A DNA stretch of 50,158 nt from CAZXSK01 sp964642855 (GTDB lineage: Bacteria; Planctomycetota; Phycisphaerae; SM23-33): the NCBI GenBank assembly GCA_964642855.1, contig CAZXSK010000025.1, positions 1 to 50,158 on the forward strand. The letters run 5' to 3'. Position 1 is the stretch's first letter. Every line of letters starts with the position of its first letter. Below are positions 23,637 through 31,931 of this stretch, one piece after another. Made by a program: the position numbers and the translations under genes. Below the pieces are notes generated by a model. The model ran no database searches and was not told where the DNA came from. It saw only the letters and a program-made list of their open reading frames with translations.

Positions 23637-25886
23637 TCAATCGGCCTTGAGCTGCACCTGTTCGATCCAGATGAACTGCTCGTGGACGTTAGGGGTGTCC
23701 CAGTTGCTTTCACTGAAGCTGTGCCTCTTGTGCTTTCCCAGCTCACCTGTCGTCGAGTCTCCGCTGAGCGTCTCGCCATGGGATTCGATGGCATCCTCGA
23801 TGCGGGATCGGATCTCCGGGTCACGCGAAGCTGCATATTTCTTTCGGAGGTAAGGCAGCACCTTCTTATCCATGGCCTTGAGCTTCTCGGAGGCCTTCTC
23901 CCGTTGCTGCACGGTGCCCGAGCCCAGCTGGGCTACGAGTTCGTCGAGCTGTTTTTCGGCTTCGTCGGGCGTCCGGGCGGTGGCGCGTTTGAGATGTTCC
24001 ATCCGCGTGGCGACCAGGTCGATTCTGGAGCGGCTGCCCAGGCGGAAGGCGATGGTATCCTGTGCGAGAGGGGCTTTGTCCTTTTCTCCTGACCAGGTCA
24101 TCCAGGCGATCCCCGCCTTGCCCTCGTCGGTGGTGCTGTTGATATCGAGGGTCCTGACATTGGCGGTGTCGAGAGTCTGGGGTTTGTCGGGATTGTCGAA
24201 GCCCAGTCGGAGCTGCTGCCTGGGCAGCAGGCCGACGAGATGAATATCCTCGTTGTCATCGGGGGTCTTCATTCTCACCTTGTCGACGGGCGAGGTGGTC
24301 GTCGGTGGGGTGGAGCGAACTTCGATGGACTCCACGAGTTCCAGCGGCACGCCGTTGGCGTCGTCCATGGGAAGCAGCGACGGAATCGAGGCGTGGGAGA
24401 TTTTCACGGGCATTATCTGGCCGGGGTTGAGGGCGAACTGCAGCTGCAGTTCGTCGCGGCTGTCGTCGTCCGTTTCCCGGAAGTTCGCTCGGAGCAGGTC
24501 GGCTGCGCAGGCCTTGCCGCTTCCCTGGTGGGAGGTGAAGGGCAGGATCACGCGCCGGGGGTCGATGGGCAACCGCTGGCCGTCGGTGAGGACCATCTGG
24601 GGGCCGACCGACTCGATATGCTGGGGCTTGTCTTCGGAGGCCTTGTAGGACCATTCGCCGATGTGGGAGAGGGGGATGGCGAGCTGGCTGCCTCCTTCCA
24701 GCTTGAGCTTCAGGACCTGATCGCGGAACGTGCCGCGGAGGATGTGTCCGCCGACCAGCAGGACGCGTCCCGTAGCGGCCTTGCGGTCCTCGGCGATATT
24801 GGCCGCCTTGAGCTGCATGCCGATGATGCCGTCCGGGTTGAGGTTGAGATCGCCGAAGCGGGTCTCGATGCGGAAGATCTCGTTGGCCACGTCGCCGAAG
24901 ATCACGTCGCCGTTACGAATGGCGACCACGTCGGACCGAGGGCTTCGCAGGAGATCGAAATCCGGGTAGCCGCTGGTGCGCCCCAGGTTGACGATCATTT
25001 TGCGGACGGAGGGGGACAGATCGCGGATGCCCATCCAGGGGTGGAAGGTCCTCATTTGCTCCACGAGCTTGTCGTGGGACCTTCCCTGAGCCTGGAAGTA
25101 GCAGAGGATTCTCGTTTTGCCGGCTGGGATGGTGAGCTTGTACTTCACGTGGAGGGTATTGGAGCCCTTCTGGATATCGGGTTTGAGCGTCGATTCCGAG
25201 TCGGCGTAGATGTGCATGACCGAAGGGGCATTGCTGTAGGACGTCGAACTGACGAATGCGCGTGCGGTTCGGCCGAACTCCTTGCCGCTGGCGGTCGTGA
25301 GCTTTTTGAACGAGGCTGGGAAAGAAGAATACACCGTCACCGTGATGGTGATGTCCTGCTTGGTTTCGTTGGTGAAGATGTCCATCCATCGGGCCAGGGG
25401 TTTGTCTTTGTATACCTTGACCCGGCGGAAGCATTGAAGCCCCTTGCGATAGCGGTTGTTGTACCGCTTGTGGGAGTAGCGGTCGTAGATTTCGATCTCG
25501 TCGCCGTCGGGGCCCATCCAGCATTGCCGCTGGGCGCTCATGTTCGAGCCGTTGATCTGGGAGTACAGCGCGTTGCTGTAGGCGTGGTCGGTGCCCCCGT
25601 AGACATTGCCGTACTGCTGCAGCGTCCAGTTGTACCCGCCGCCGTCGGTGAGGCTTACGTTGAATCCCCTTGTGCCGGATCGGGGCAGGTGCAGGCCTCC
25701 CTTATCCGTCGAACCGGAGGGCAGCTTGGGGAAGTCGTACTGGTTGTTGCCCACGTATACTCTCGACGACAGCGCCAGCTGCTGAGCATTGGTGAAGGGC
25801 GGGATGAGAACCGCCAGGGCTGCCAGGGCGCCCAGCGCGGTCAACCGTCGTGATCGGGTTGTGAGCGTATGTCTGCTGCGGGCCAT
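23637..25886 (-). CDS. secreted protein of unknown function, HEAT-like C-terminus
   Basis: 749-aa exported protein: basic N-terminus, hydrophobic core and likely cleavage around FTNAQQ (residues 30-36). The first half is beta-rich. A middle region (VVAIRNGDVIFGDVAN ... FGDLNLNPDGIIGMQ; RVLLVGGHILRGTFRDQVLKL) contains repeated 'x-NGD-x-(I/L)-xG' strands such as occur in envelope proteins of Planctomycetota. Near residues 650-700, LVAQLGSGTVQQREKASEKL ... VLPYLRKKYAASRDPEIRSRI resembles a single HEAT-type hairpin pair. No catalytic motif was recognised. It converges with lipA (3-base gap). Confidence 0.7.
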   Translation of the reverse strand: MARSRHTLTTRSRRLTALGALAALAVLIPPFTNAQQLALSSRVYVGNNQYDFPKLPSGSTDKGGLHLPRSGTRGFNVSLTDGGGYNWTLQQYGNVYGGTDHAYSNALYSQINGSNMSAQRQCWMGPDGDEIEIYDRYSHKRYNNRYRKGLQCFRRVKVYKDKPLARWMDIFTNETKQDITITVTVYSSFPASFKKLTTASGKEFGRTARAFVSSTSYSNAPSVMHIYADSESTLKPDIQKGSNTLHVKYKLTIPAGKTRILCYFQAQGRSHDKLVEQMRTFHPWMGIRDLSPSVRKMIVNLGRTSGYPDFDLLRSPRSDVVAIRNGDVIFGDVANEIFRIETRFGDLNLNPDGIIGMQLKAANIAEDRKAATGRVLLVGGHILRGTFRDQVLKLKLEGGSQLAIPLSHIGEWSYKASEDKPQHIESVGPQMVLTDGQRLPIDPRRVILPFTSHQGSGKACAADLLRANFRETDDDSRDELQLQFALNPGQIMPVKISHASIPSLLPMDDANGVPLELVESIEVRSTPPTTTSPVDKVRMKTPDDNEDIHLVGLLPRQQLRLGFDNPDKPQTLDTANVRTLDINSTTDEGKAGIAWMTWSGEKDKAPLAQDTIAFRLGSRSRIDLVATRMEHLKRATARTPDEAEKQLDELVAQLGSGTVQQREKASEKLKAMDKKVLPYLRKKYAASRDPEIRSRIEDAIESHGETLSGDSTTGELGKHKRHSFSESNWDTPNVHEQFIWIEQVQLKAD

Positions 25887-26056
25887 GAGGATCTCCCGGC
25901 CTGGTATTCTCTCGGGGCGAGTCTACGGAGATTCCGCGTTCTTACGTATTCAGACGATCTGCGCGTGCGCAGGTTTCGCCGGATTCGGCGTGGATCGCTG
26001 CATTCAGTGTAGAGGCCCGGCGGCTGGTTGTCGAGGGCGGTTGCCGCGTCGGGCGG

Positions 26057-27463
26057 CTACGGATCCGCCTGCATGATGTTGCCCACCCGCCCGGCCTGGA
26101 GTTCCAGCAGCGCCAGGAGCAACAGGCCCACGCCGTCGACGGCTTCGTAGCGGGGTTTGTCGGGATGGCCTGTGAACATGCCCTCGGTGACAAGCGCGGT
26201 CGTCGCGTGAGCTGCATAGTCTCGCGCGAGTTCCAGCAGCGAGGGGTCGTCGAGGACGTTGGCGGCCCGGTGCAGCAGGGAGATCGCCCGCCCGAGGGGT
26301 TCGGCATAGGCGCCTCGGGGTGCAGCCTGTGGCGGACAGGCCCGGAGGATTCGCATCCATCGCTGGGCTGCCAGTCCGAACACGGGCTTGTCGGTGCGCT
26401 CGTAGAGATCGAGGCAGGCCTCGGCAAGGATGAGCGGGTAATCGTGGGTGGGGAAGTCGGCGTTCCAGACGTCGGAGTGTCCGCCGGGCTGGTAGACGGT
26501 ATCGGCGTGGAAGTCGGCCTGTCCGTCGGCGAGGCGAACCTTGCCGTAGTACCGCTGGGCCTGTTCGTCGAACCCGTAGCGGAGATAGGCTTCGACGGCG
26601 TCCCGGGCCATCCCGGCCAGTTCATCCTTGTCGGTCAGGTCTGCTGCGCGGAGCAGGCATCGCGCCCACAGGCCGATTTCGGTGGTGCAGACGTCGGCAT
26701 CCCACCGGCCGCCGGTCGGGTTGTTGGGCACCAGGCCGGTGTCGCGGTTGCGGTGTTCGTAGGAGTATCGTGCGATACGGACGGCGTGGTCGGCGAGGGA
26801 GGGGTCTTCGACCTTCGCCGACAGCCAGGCCAGCGATTCGACCAGGATTCCTCCCGACTCGACGAACGCGTGGTCCACCCGTCCGTCTGCGTGGCGATTG
26901 AAGGCACCGGTATCGGGGTCGCAGACGTGTCGCTCGCCCATCTGACGGATGTGGCGTTCGGTGATCTCGGGAGAGATTCGCCAGAGCAGTTGCCACGGCG
27001 GGCGGATCGGTCGGAGTTCGTGGAGTTCGCCATCGTCCTCGGCTGGGTTGATGGCGTGGGGGTCCTCCTGGCCGTGGAACTTCATGACCTGCCCGCGGAA
27101 GGCGTTGAAGTAGTAGTGGTTGCCCCACAGCAGCAGGCCGGTACGGGAGACGCACCGGTCGTAGAACGCGCGGAGGCACGCGTCGGCGGCGAGGGCCCAG
27201 CGCGGGCTGCCCACGTGGGCACTGAGCTGATGGGCAGCCACCAGGGAGGGCAGGTCCCAGTACACCGACGAGCCACGCGGGGCGTCGATATTGCGATAGA
27301 CCCGCTTCGGCCAGGCGGGGTCCCGACGGTCGTCCTGGGGGTAGCCGCCGGTTCGCGGATCGATCGCCGAAGGCCACAGGCCGCAGGGCCTGGGTCCGAA
27401 ATGCCCCGCGCCCAGGAGGATCAGCTTGTCCAGGTGCGACAGGATGGCCTTGAGAGAACGCAT
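26057..27463 (-). CDS. alpha/alpha-toroid enzyme, probable carbohydrate-active
   Basis: 468-aa protein without a signal peptide, built of helical hairpins with aromatic and acidic loops (GSSVYWDLPSLVAAHQLS, WGNHYYFNAFRG, HAFVESGGILVESLAWLSA, VCTTEIGLWARCLLRAADL, DFPTHDYPLILAEACLDLYERT, YEAVDGVGLLLLALLEL). This pattern fits six-hairpin glycosidase/lyase/epimerase folds; I cannot name the family. The frame is open 171 bases further upstream, but residues there are low-complexity Arg/Pro, so I chose the ATG at 27463. No clear ribosome site is seen. It lies 50 bases after the metallophosphoesterase gene on the same strand. Confidence 0.7.
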   Translation of the reverse strand: MRSLKAILSHLDKLILLGAGHFGPRPCGLWPSAIDPRTGGYPQDDRRDPAWPKRVYRNIDAPRGSSVYWDLPSLVAAHQLSAHVGSPRWALAADACLRAFYDRCVSRTGLLLWGNHYYFNAFRGQVMKFHGQEDPHAINPAEDDGELHELRPIRPPWQLLWRISPEITERHIRQMGERHVCDPDTGAFNRHADGRVDHAFVESGGILVESLAWLSAKVEDPSLADHAVRIARYSYEHRNRDTGLVPNNPTGGRWDADVCTTEIGLWARCLLRAADLTDKDELAGMARDAVEAYLRYGFDEQAQRYYGKVRLADGQADFHADTVYQPGGHSDVWNADFPTHDYPLILAEACLDLYERTDKPVFGLAAQRWMRILRACPPQAAPRGAYAEPLGRAISLLHRAANVLDDPSLLELARDYAAHATTALVTEGMFTGHPDKPRYEAVDGVGLLLLALLELQAGRVGNIMQADP

Positions 27464-27513
27464 TGCACCAGTATACAGCGACGGCGGGCGGGGGGAAGTA
27501 TCGCAGGCGGTTT

Positions 27514-28599
27514 CTACGCGGGGCGTCGGCGGAGGCGGACGAGCACCGCCTCGCTGCGCGTGTTGAACCGCATCGGCTGGCCGGACACGCCGGCGCCGAG
27601 GTTCGTCAGCCCGACCATGCCGTTGTATCGCCACAGGCCCCGGTAGTACCGCCGCGCCCGGCTGAGGTGCCGCACCAGGGGGATGCCCCCGGGCAGGCAG
27701 ACCTGGCCGCCGTGCGTGTGGCCGGTGAGGTAGAGGTCCACGCCTGCCTCGGCTGCGTAGTCGTATGCCTCGGGCGAGTGGATCAGGCCGATGGTGAACC
27801 CCTCGGCTGCGTGGTGCAGTGCGTGCATCGCCTGGTCGGTGTAGTAGTAATGCACGTCGTCCAGGCCGATCAGGCGGATTGCTCCGCCCGGGCGTTCGAT
27901 CCGTATGGCTTCGTTGATCAGTACGCGGACGCCCAACGCCTCCATCGCAGGGACCATATGGCAGTCGTCGTGGTTGCCCAGGATGGCCACCACACCCAGC
28001 GGCGGGGCGAGCCCTCGGACGAGTCGTCCCATTGCAGCCAGGGCAGTGTGCATCTCACCGTGGACTTCCGCGCGGTAGTCTCCCCCCAGCACGCACAGAT
28101 CGGCAGGGTGGCCGTCGACGGAGGCGAGAATGCGCTCCTCCTGGCCGGGGAGCATGTCCAGGTGCAGATCGGTCAGGTGGAGGATCGTCAGGCCGTCGAA
28201 GCAGGGGGGCAGGTGCGGGAAGTCCAGATCCACCTCGCGGAACACGACGGTTTCGGCGTTCCGTCGACCCCGCCCGTAGAGCCCGGCGGCGCGGACCGCC
28301 CAGCCCAACACGGTGGTCATCGCCCGCAGGAAATACCAGTGATGATGGGTCTTGTTTCCGTACCGGCGAGTCTTGAGGTTCTCGGTCTGCATCCAGAAGC
28401 GATTGGTCGCCCAGACGGTCCGCCGGTGGAAAGCGTCGGCGGGTTGGTGGCAGGGCACGATCGCCTGCAGCGCCAGGGGGCTGCCCGAGCGTGGAGGCGT
28501 GGAGGGTTCCTGCAACCGGGTTGGGCGCGCGGAGTCAGTCACGTTGGTGCTACTTCCCTGGAATGGCGCGGGTTCGTTGGGTGGCATCAGCACTTTCAT
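27514..28599 (-). CDS. metallophosphoesterase, YaeI/LpxG-like
   Basis: Calcineurin-type phosphoesterase of up to 361 aa. The metal-binding set is complete: LTDLHLD, LGGDYRAE, ILGNHDD, IGLIHSPEA and LTGHTHGGQVCLPGG. YaeI-type enzymes act on phosphodiester or pyrophosphate bonds at the membrane, including UDP-diacylglucosamine. The first ~65 residues are poor in structure; the true start may be one of the ATGs at 28392 (MQTENLKTRR) or further in (MTTVLGWAVRAAGLYG). No strong ribosome site distinguishes them. TRRYGNKTHHHWYFLRAMT looks conserved in style, so I keep the longer form. Confidence 0.8.
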   Translation of the reverse strand: MKVLMPPNEPAPFQGSSTNVTDSARPTRLQEPSTPPRSGSPLALQAIVPCHQPADAFHRRTVWATNRFWMQTENLKTRRYGNKTHHHWYFLRAMTTVLGWAVRAAGLYGRGRRNAETVVFREVDLDFPHLPPCFDGLTILHLTDLHLDMLPGQEERILASVDGHPADLCVLGGDYRAEVHGEMHTALAAMGRLVRGLAPPLGVVAILGNHDDCHMVPAMEALGVRVLINEAIRIERPGGAIRLIGLDDVHYYYTDQAMHALHHAAEGFTIGLIHSPEAYDYAAEAGVDLYLTGHTHGGQVCLPGGIPLVRHLSRARRYYRGLWRYNGMVGLTNLGAGVSGQPMRFNTRSEAVLVRLRRRPA

Positions 28600-28728
28600 C
28601 GGCTGACTGGGGGCGGGGGTTGTGCAGCGAGGGGATTTCAGGCCCGGCGGTTTTCCCTGTTCCGTTGTACGTCGCCGGGTAGAATCTCCCCTGCGCGGTC
28701 AACCCAAACGAGAGAGGAGTTCAGGCCC

Positions 28729-29832
28729 ATGGCCACGGAGAGCATGAGAGTCGGCATCATCGGATGCGGGAACATCAGCGGGATCTACCTGAAGAACGCC
28801 GCCCGCCTGGAGGCGATCGAGCTGGCAGCGTGCGCGGACCTCGTCGAAGAGCGGGCCCGCCAGGCGGCTGACGAGCACGGCTGCGCCGCGATGAGCGTCG
28901 AGGAGCTTCTGGCGGATGATTCCATCGAGCTGGTGCTGAACCTGACGATACCCAAGGCCCACCACGACGTCGCCCTTCGGGCCGTCCGCGCGGGCAAGCA
29001 CGTCTACAACGAGAAGCCCCTGACCATCGAGGTCGCGGACGCCCGTAACCTGCTCGCCGAGGCCAAGAGCCAGGGCGTGCGGGTAGGCTGCGCCCCGGAC
29101 ACGTTCCTGGGAGCCGGCCTGCAGACCTGCCGCGAGATCATCGACTCCGGGCGGATCGGCAAGCCGGTATCGGCGACGGCCTTCATGATGTGCCATGGTC
29201 ACGAGCACTGGCACCCGGATCCGGAGTTCTACTACGAAGTCGGCGGCGGCCCGATGCTGGACATGGGCCCGTATTACGTCACGGCGTTGGTTTCGCTGCT
29301 GGGGCCTGTCCGCCGGCTGACGGGGTCGTCGACGATCGGCCTGCCCGAGCGAACGATCGAATCGGACAAGAAGAAGGGCAAGACGATCGAGGTCGAGGCG
29401 GACACGCACATTGCCGGCGTGCTGGACTTCGCCGGCGGGGCGGTCGGGACGATCATCACCAGCTTCGACGTCTGGGGGCACAACTGCCCCAAGCTGGAAA
29501 TCCACGGCACGAAGGGGTCGCTGAGTTGCCCGGATCCCAACACCTTCGGCGGGCCTGTGCGGATCCGCGAAGGGCGGGGCGACTGGCAGGAGGTCGAGAT
29601 CACCCGCCCGTACGCCGAGAACTCCCGCGGGTTGGGTGTGGCCGATCTGGCCGCCGGGGCGCGGTCGGGTCGGGCGCATCGTTGCAGCGGCGCCCTGGCC
29701 GGGCACGTGCTGGAGATCATGACCGGCATTGCCAAGGCCTCCCGCGAGGGAAGGCACGTGGAGCTTGCCGCCGACATCGATCGCCCGGAAGCACTGCCTG
29801 CCGACCTGCCCGAGGGACAGGTGCCCGCCTGA
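28729..29832 (+). CDS. Gfo/Idh/MocA family oxidoreductase
   Basis: 367-aa NAD(P)-dependent sugar or inositol dehydrogenase. The N-terminal Rossmann motif is VGIIGCGNISGIY; EKPLTIEVADAR contains the usual catalytic/cofactor lysine (Lys96). The C-terminal half carries GGGPMLDMGPYYVTALVSLLG, typical of the family. Start at 28729, preceded by AGAGGAGT. A TAGAAT box (28680-28685) lies upstream but without a good -35. No signal peptide, so cytoplasmic, unlike many planctomycete relatives exported by Tat. It is the only plus-strand gene between two minus-strand blocks and converges on the ABC importer operon. Confidence 0.9.
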   Translation: MATESMRVGIIGCGNISGIYLKNAARLEAIELAACADLVEERARQAADEHGCAAMSVEELLADDSIELVLNLTIPKAHHDVALRAVRAGKHVYNEKPLTIEVADARNLLAEAKSQGVRVGCAPDTFLGAGLQTCREIIDSGRIGKPVSATAFMMCHGHEHWHPDPEFYYEVGGGPMLDMGPYYVTALVSLLGPVRRLTGSSTIGLPERTIESDKKKGKTIEVEADTHIAGVLDFAGGAVGTIITSFDVWGHNCPKLEIHGTKGSLSCPDPNTFGGPVRIREGRGDWQEVEITRPYAENSRGLGVADLAAGARSGRAHRCSGALAGHVLEIMTGIAKASREGRHVELAADIDRPEALPADLPEGQVPA

Positions 29833-29872
29833 CGGACCAGGGCGGCCGAAAGGCAAGATGGAGTTGCGCACG

Positions 29873-29904
29873 AAAACGGGCCCGGCGACGAGTCGTCGGG
29901 CCCG
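29873..29904 (-). terminator. intrinsic terminator of the ABC importer operon
   Basis: CGGGCCCG at 29877-29884 pairs with CGGGCCCG at 29897-29904, extended inward by a GCGAC/GTCGT stem. On the minus strand the hairpin is followed directly by TTTT (29876-29873). It lies 25 bases past the ATPase gene stop and also separates it from the convergent oxidoreductase gene. Confidence 0.8.
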
Positions 29905-29928
29905 CTGCTGTGGTGCGATCGGTGGCTT

Positions 29929-31044
29929 TCAGACCGAAGAGGTCAGGTTGTCGCCCGTCTCGCCCGGGGCGAAGAAGTGCACCTTGTTCATGTCGAGGTA
30001 CAGGGTGACGGTCTGCCCGGCTTGCAGATCGCGTCGGGCGTCGACCCGGCCGACGATATGCGGATGTCGCTCGGTGGCCAGGTAGAGGTCCATCTTCTCG
30101 CCCAGGGGCTCGATGACGGTGATCTTGGCGGCCATGTCGTTGTTCTCGCCGGCGAATCGACCTTCATTGACCATTCCCATGGCCTCGGGTCGGACGCCCA
30201 TGACGACCTTCTTGCCTGCCCATTCACGGACCTTCTGGGCCTGTTCGTCCATGAGCTTGACCTGGAAGGAGCCCTCGTGGAACACCAAGCCGTCCTGGTC
30301 GGTCAGCTCGCCCTCGAAGAAGTTCATTGGGGGCGTGCCAATGAAGCCCGCGACGAAGCGGTTGGAAGGCGTGTCGTAGACCTCCAGGGGCGCGCCGCAC
30401 TGCTGGACAATGCCGTCCTTCATGACCACGATCCGGTCGCCGAGGGTCATCGCCTCTTCCTGGTCATGGGTCACGTAGATAGTGGTCGTCTGGAGCTTGC
30501 GGTGCAGGCGTTTGAGTTCGGCACGCATGGTCACGCGGAGCTTGGCGTCGAGGTTGGACAGTGGCTCGTCGAACAGAAACGCCTTGGGCTTGCGGACGAT
30601 GGCCCGGCCTACCGCGACGCGCTGACGCTGTCCGCCGGAAAGCGCCTTGGGCTTTCGCTCCAGGAGCTCGGAGATTTCGAGAATCTCAGCCGCCTCGCGG
30701 ACGCGCTGGTCGATCTCGGCGCGGGGCATGCGGCGGAGCTTCAGCGCGAAAGCCATGTTCTTGTACACCGTCATGTGCGGATAGAGGGCGTAGTTCTGGA
30801 AAACCATGGCGATGTCCCGATTTTTCGGAGGCACGTCGTTGACCACGCGGTCGCCGATGCGAATCGTGCCGCCGGTGATTTCCTCCAGGCCTGCGACCAT
30901 CCGAAGGGTGGTGCTCTTGCCGCAGCCGGACGGACCCACCAGGACGATGAACTCCTCGTCCTCGATGTCGAGGTCCATGGTTTTGACGGCCTCTACGCCG
31001 CCGGGGTATACCTTCGTGACTTCCTTGAGGATCACTTCTGCCAT
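29929..31044 (-). CDS. ABC transporter ATPase, MalK/UgpC family
   Basis: 371-aa ATPase driving carbohydrate import. Walker A GPSGCGKST (37-45), Q-loop MVFQNYALYP, signature LSGGQRQRVA, Walker B AFLFDEPLSNLD, switch VTHDQEEA. A C-terminal TOBE/OB region follows (IGTPPMNFFEG, VVMGVRPEAMGM, VIEPLGEKMDLYL). Length and domains are normal for the subfamily that often serves several sugar permeases. The start at 31044 has AAGGA upstream. It is the last gene of the operon, 29 bases after the second permease gene and followed by a strong terminator. Confidence 0.95.
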   Translation of the reverse strand: MAEVILKEVTKVYPGGVEAVKTMDLDIEDEEFIVLVGPSGCGKSTTLRMVAGLEEITGGTIRIGDRVVNDVPPKNRDIAMVFQNYALYPHMTVYKNMAFALKLRRMPRAEIDQRVREAAEILEISELLERKPKALSGGQRQRVAVGRAIVRKPKAFLFDEPLSNLDAKLRVTMRAELKRLHRKLQTTTIYVTHDQEEAMTLGDRIVVMKDGIVQQCGAPLEVYDTPSNRFVAGFIGTPPMNFFEGELTDQDGLVFHEGSFQVKLMDEQAQKVREWAGKKVVMGVRPEAMGMVNEGRFAGENNDMAAKITVIEPLGEKMDLYLATERHPHIVGRVDARRDLQAGQTVTLYLDMNKVHFFAPGETGDNLTSSV

Positions 31045-31073
31045 GGGTGATGTCCTTGTCTGTGCCCTTGAAC

Positions 31074-31931
31074 TCAGCCTTTGATCGAACCTGCTCCGAC
31101 GCCACGGATGAAGAATCGCATGGTGAAGATAAACAGAATCACCAGCGGAATCGAGGCAATTGCATAGGCCGCCATCGTGGCGCCCCAGTCCCTCACGTAC
31201 GCCCCCTCCAGCCGGTAAAGCTGCACCGAAATCGGCAGCCGGACCGGTTCGCTGATGACCAGCAGGGGCAGGAGGAAGTTGTTCCACACCCGGATGAACG
31301 ACAGGCACGCGAGGGTCGCGATGATCGCACCGTTCATCGGGAGCACGATGTTCCAGATCTGTCGAAGGTGCCCCGCGCCGTCCATCTCCGCGGCTTCAAA
31401 CAGCGTCTCGGGCGTGTCCTCGATGTAGTTCCGCAGAATGTAGACGTTGAAGATCTGCCCCGCCGCCACGCCGGTGAGAATCAGCGCGGTGTAGGTGTTG
31501 AGCAGCCCCATCGACTTGAGCAACACGTACAGGGGGATGAGATTCGCCACCCCGGGCATGAGCATCAGAATCAGCAGAGCCGGCCAGAGTATCCGCTTCA
31601 GCGGGAACTGGAAGCGGGCGAAGACATACGCGGCGAGCACCGCAACGATGAGGGTCCCCAGCGTGGTCGTCACGGCCAGGAAGACGGTGTTGGGGATGGT
31701 GAAGTAGATCGTGGACCATCCCTTGACATAGTTGCGGACGAGGACGTCGGTGATCTCGGTCTGCGAGGAGTCCGGATACCACTGGTTGCGGAAGAACTCC
31801 TTGTTGGTCTTGGTCGAGACGTTCAGCATCATGTACAGCGGGAAGAATGCCGAAAGCAGGACCAGCAGCACGAATCCGTGCTTGAATACTTCCGAGCGAC
31901 GCGTTTGGCCTACGGTTCCGGTCGAACTCAT
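31074..31931 (-). CDS. ABC sugar permease, MalG-like
   Basis: 285-aa inner-membrane permease with about six membrane segments (first at 15-38). The periplasmic loop between TM1 and TM2 contains KTNKEFFRNQWYPDS; the ATPase-docking EAA motif reads EAAEMDGAGHLRQIWNIVLPM. Normal size for the family. The start overlaps the stop of the MalF-like gene by ATGA, giving coupled translation and matched amounts of the two permeases. Confidence 0.93.
   Translation of the reverse strand: MSSTGTVGQTRRSEVFKHGFVLLVLLSAFFPLYMMLNVSTKTNKEFFRNQWYPDSSQTEITDVLVRNYVKGWSTIYFTIPNTVFLAVTTTLGTLIVAVLAAYVFARFQFPLKRILWPALLILMLMPGVANLIPLYVLLKSMGLLNTYTALILTGVAAGQIFNVYILRNYIEDTPETLFEAAEMDGAGHLRQIWNIVLPMNGAIIATLACLSFIRVWNNFLLPLLVISEPVRLPISVQLYRLEGAYVRDWGATMAAYAIASIPLVILFIFTMRFFIRGVGAGSIKG

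Noticed and set aside
23410..23640. Small minus-strand frame overlapping the end of lipA
   Set aside because: It lies wholly opposite lipA, with no ribosome site or recognisable product.
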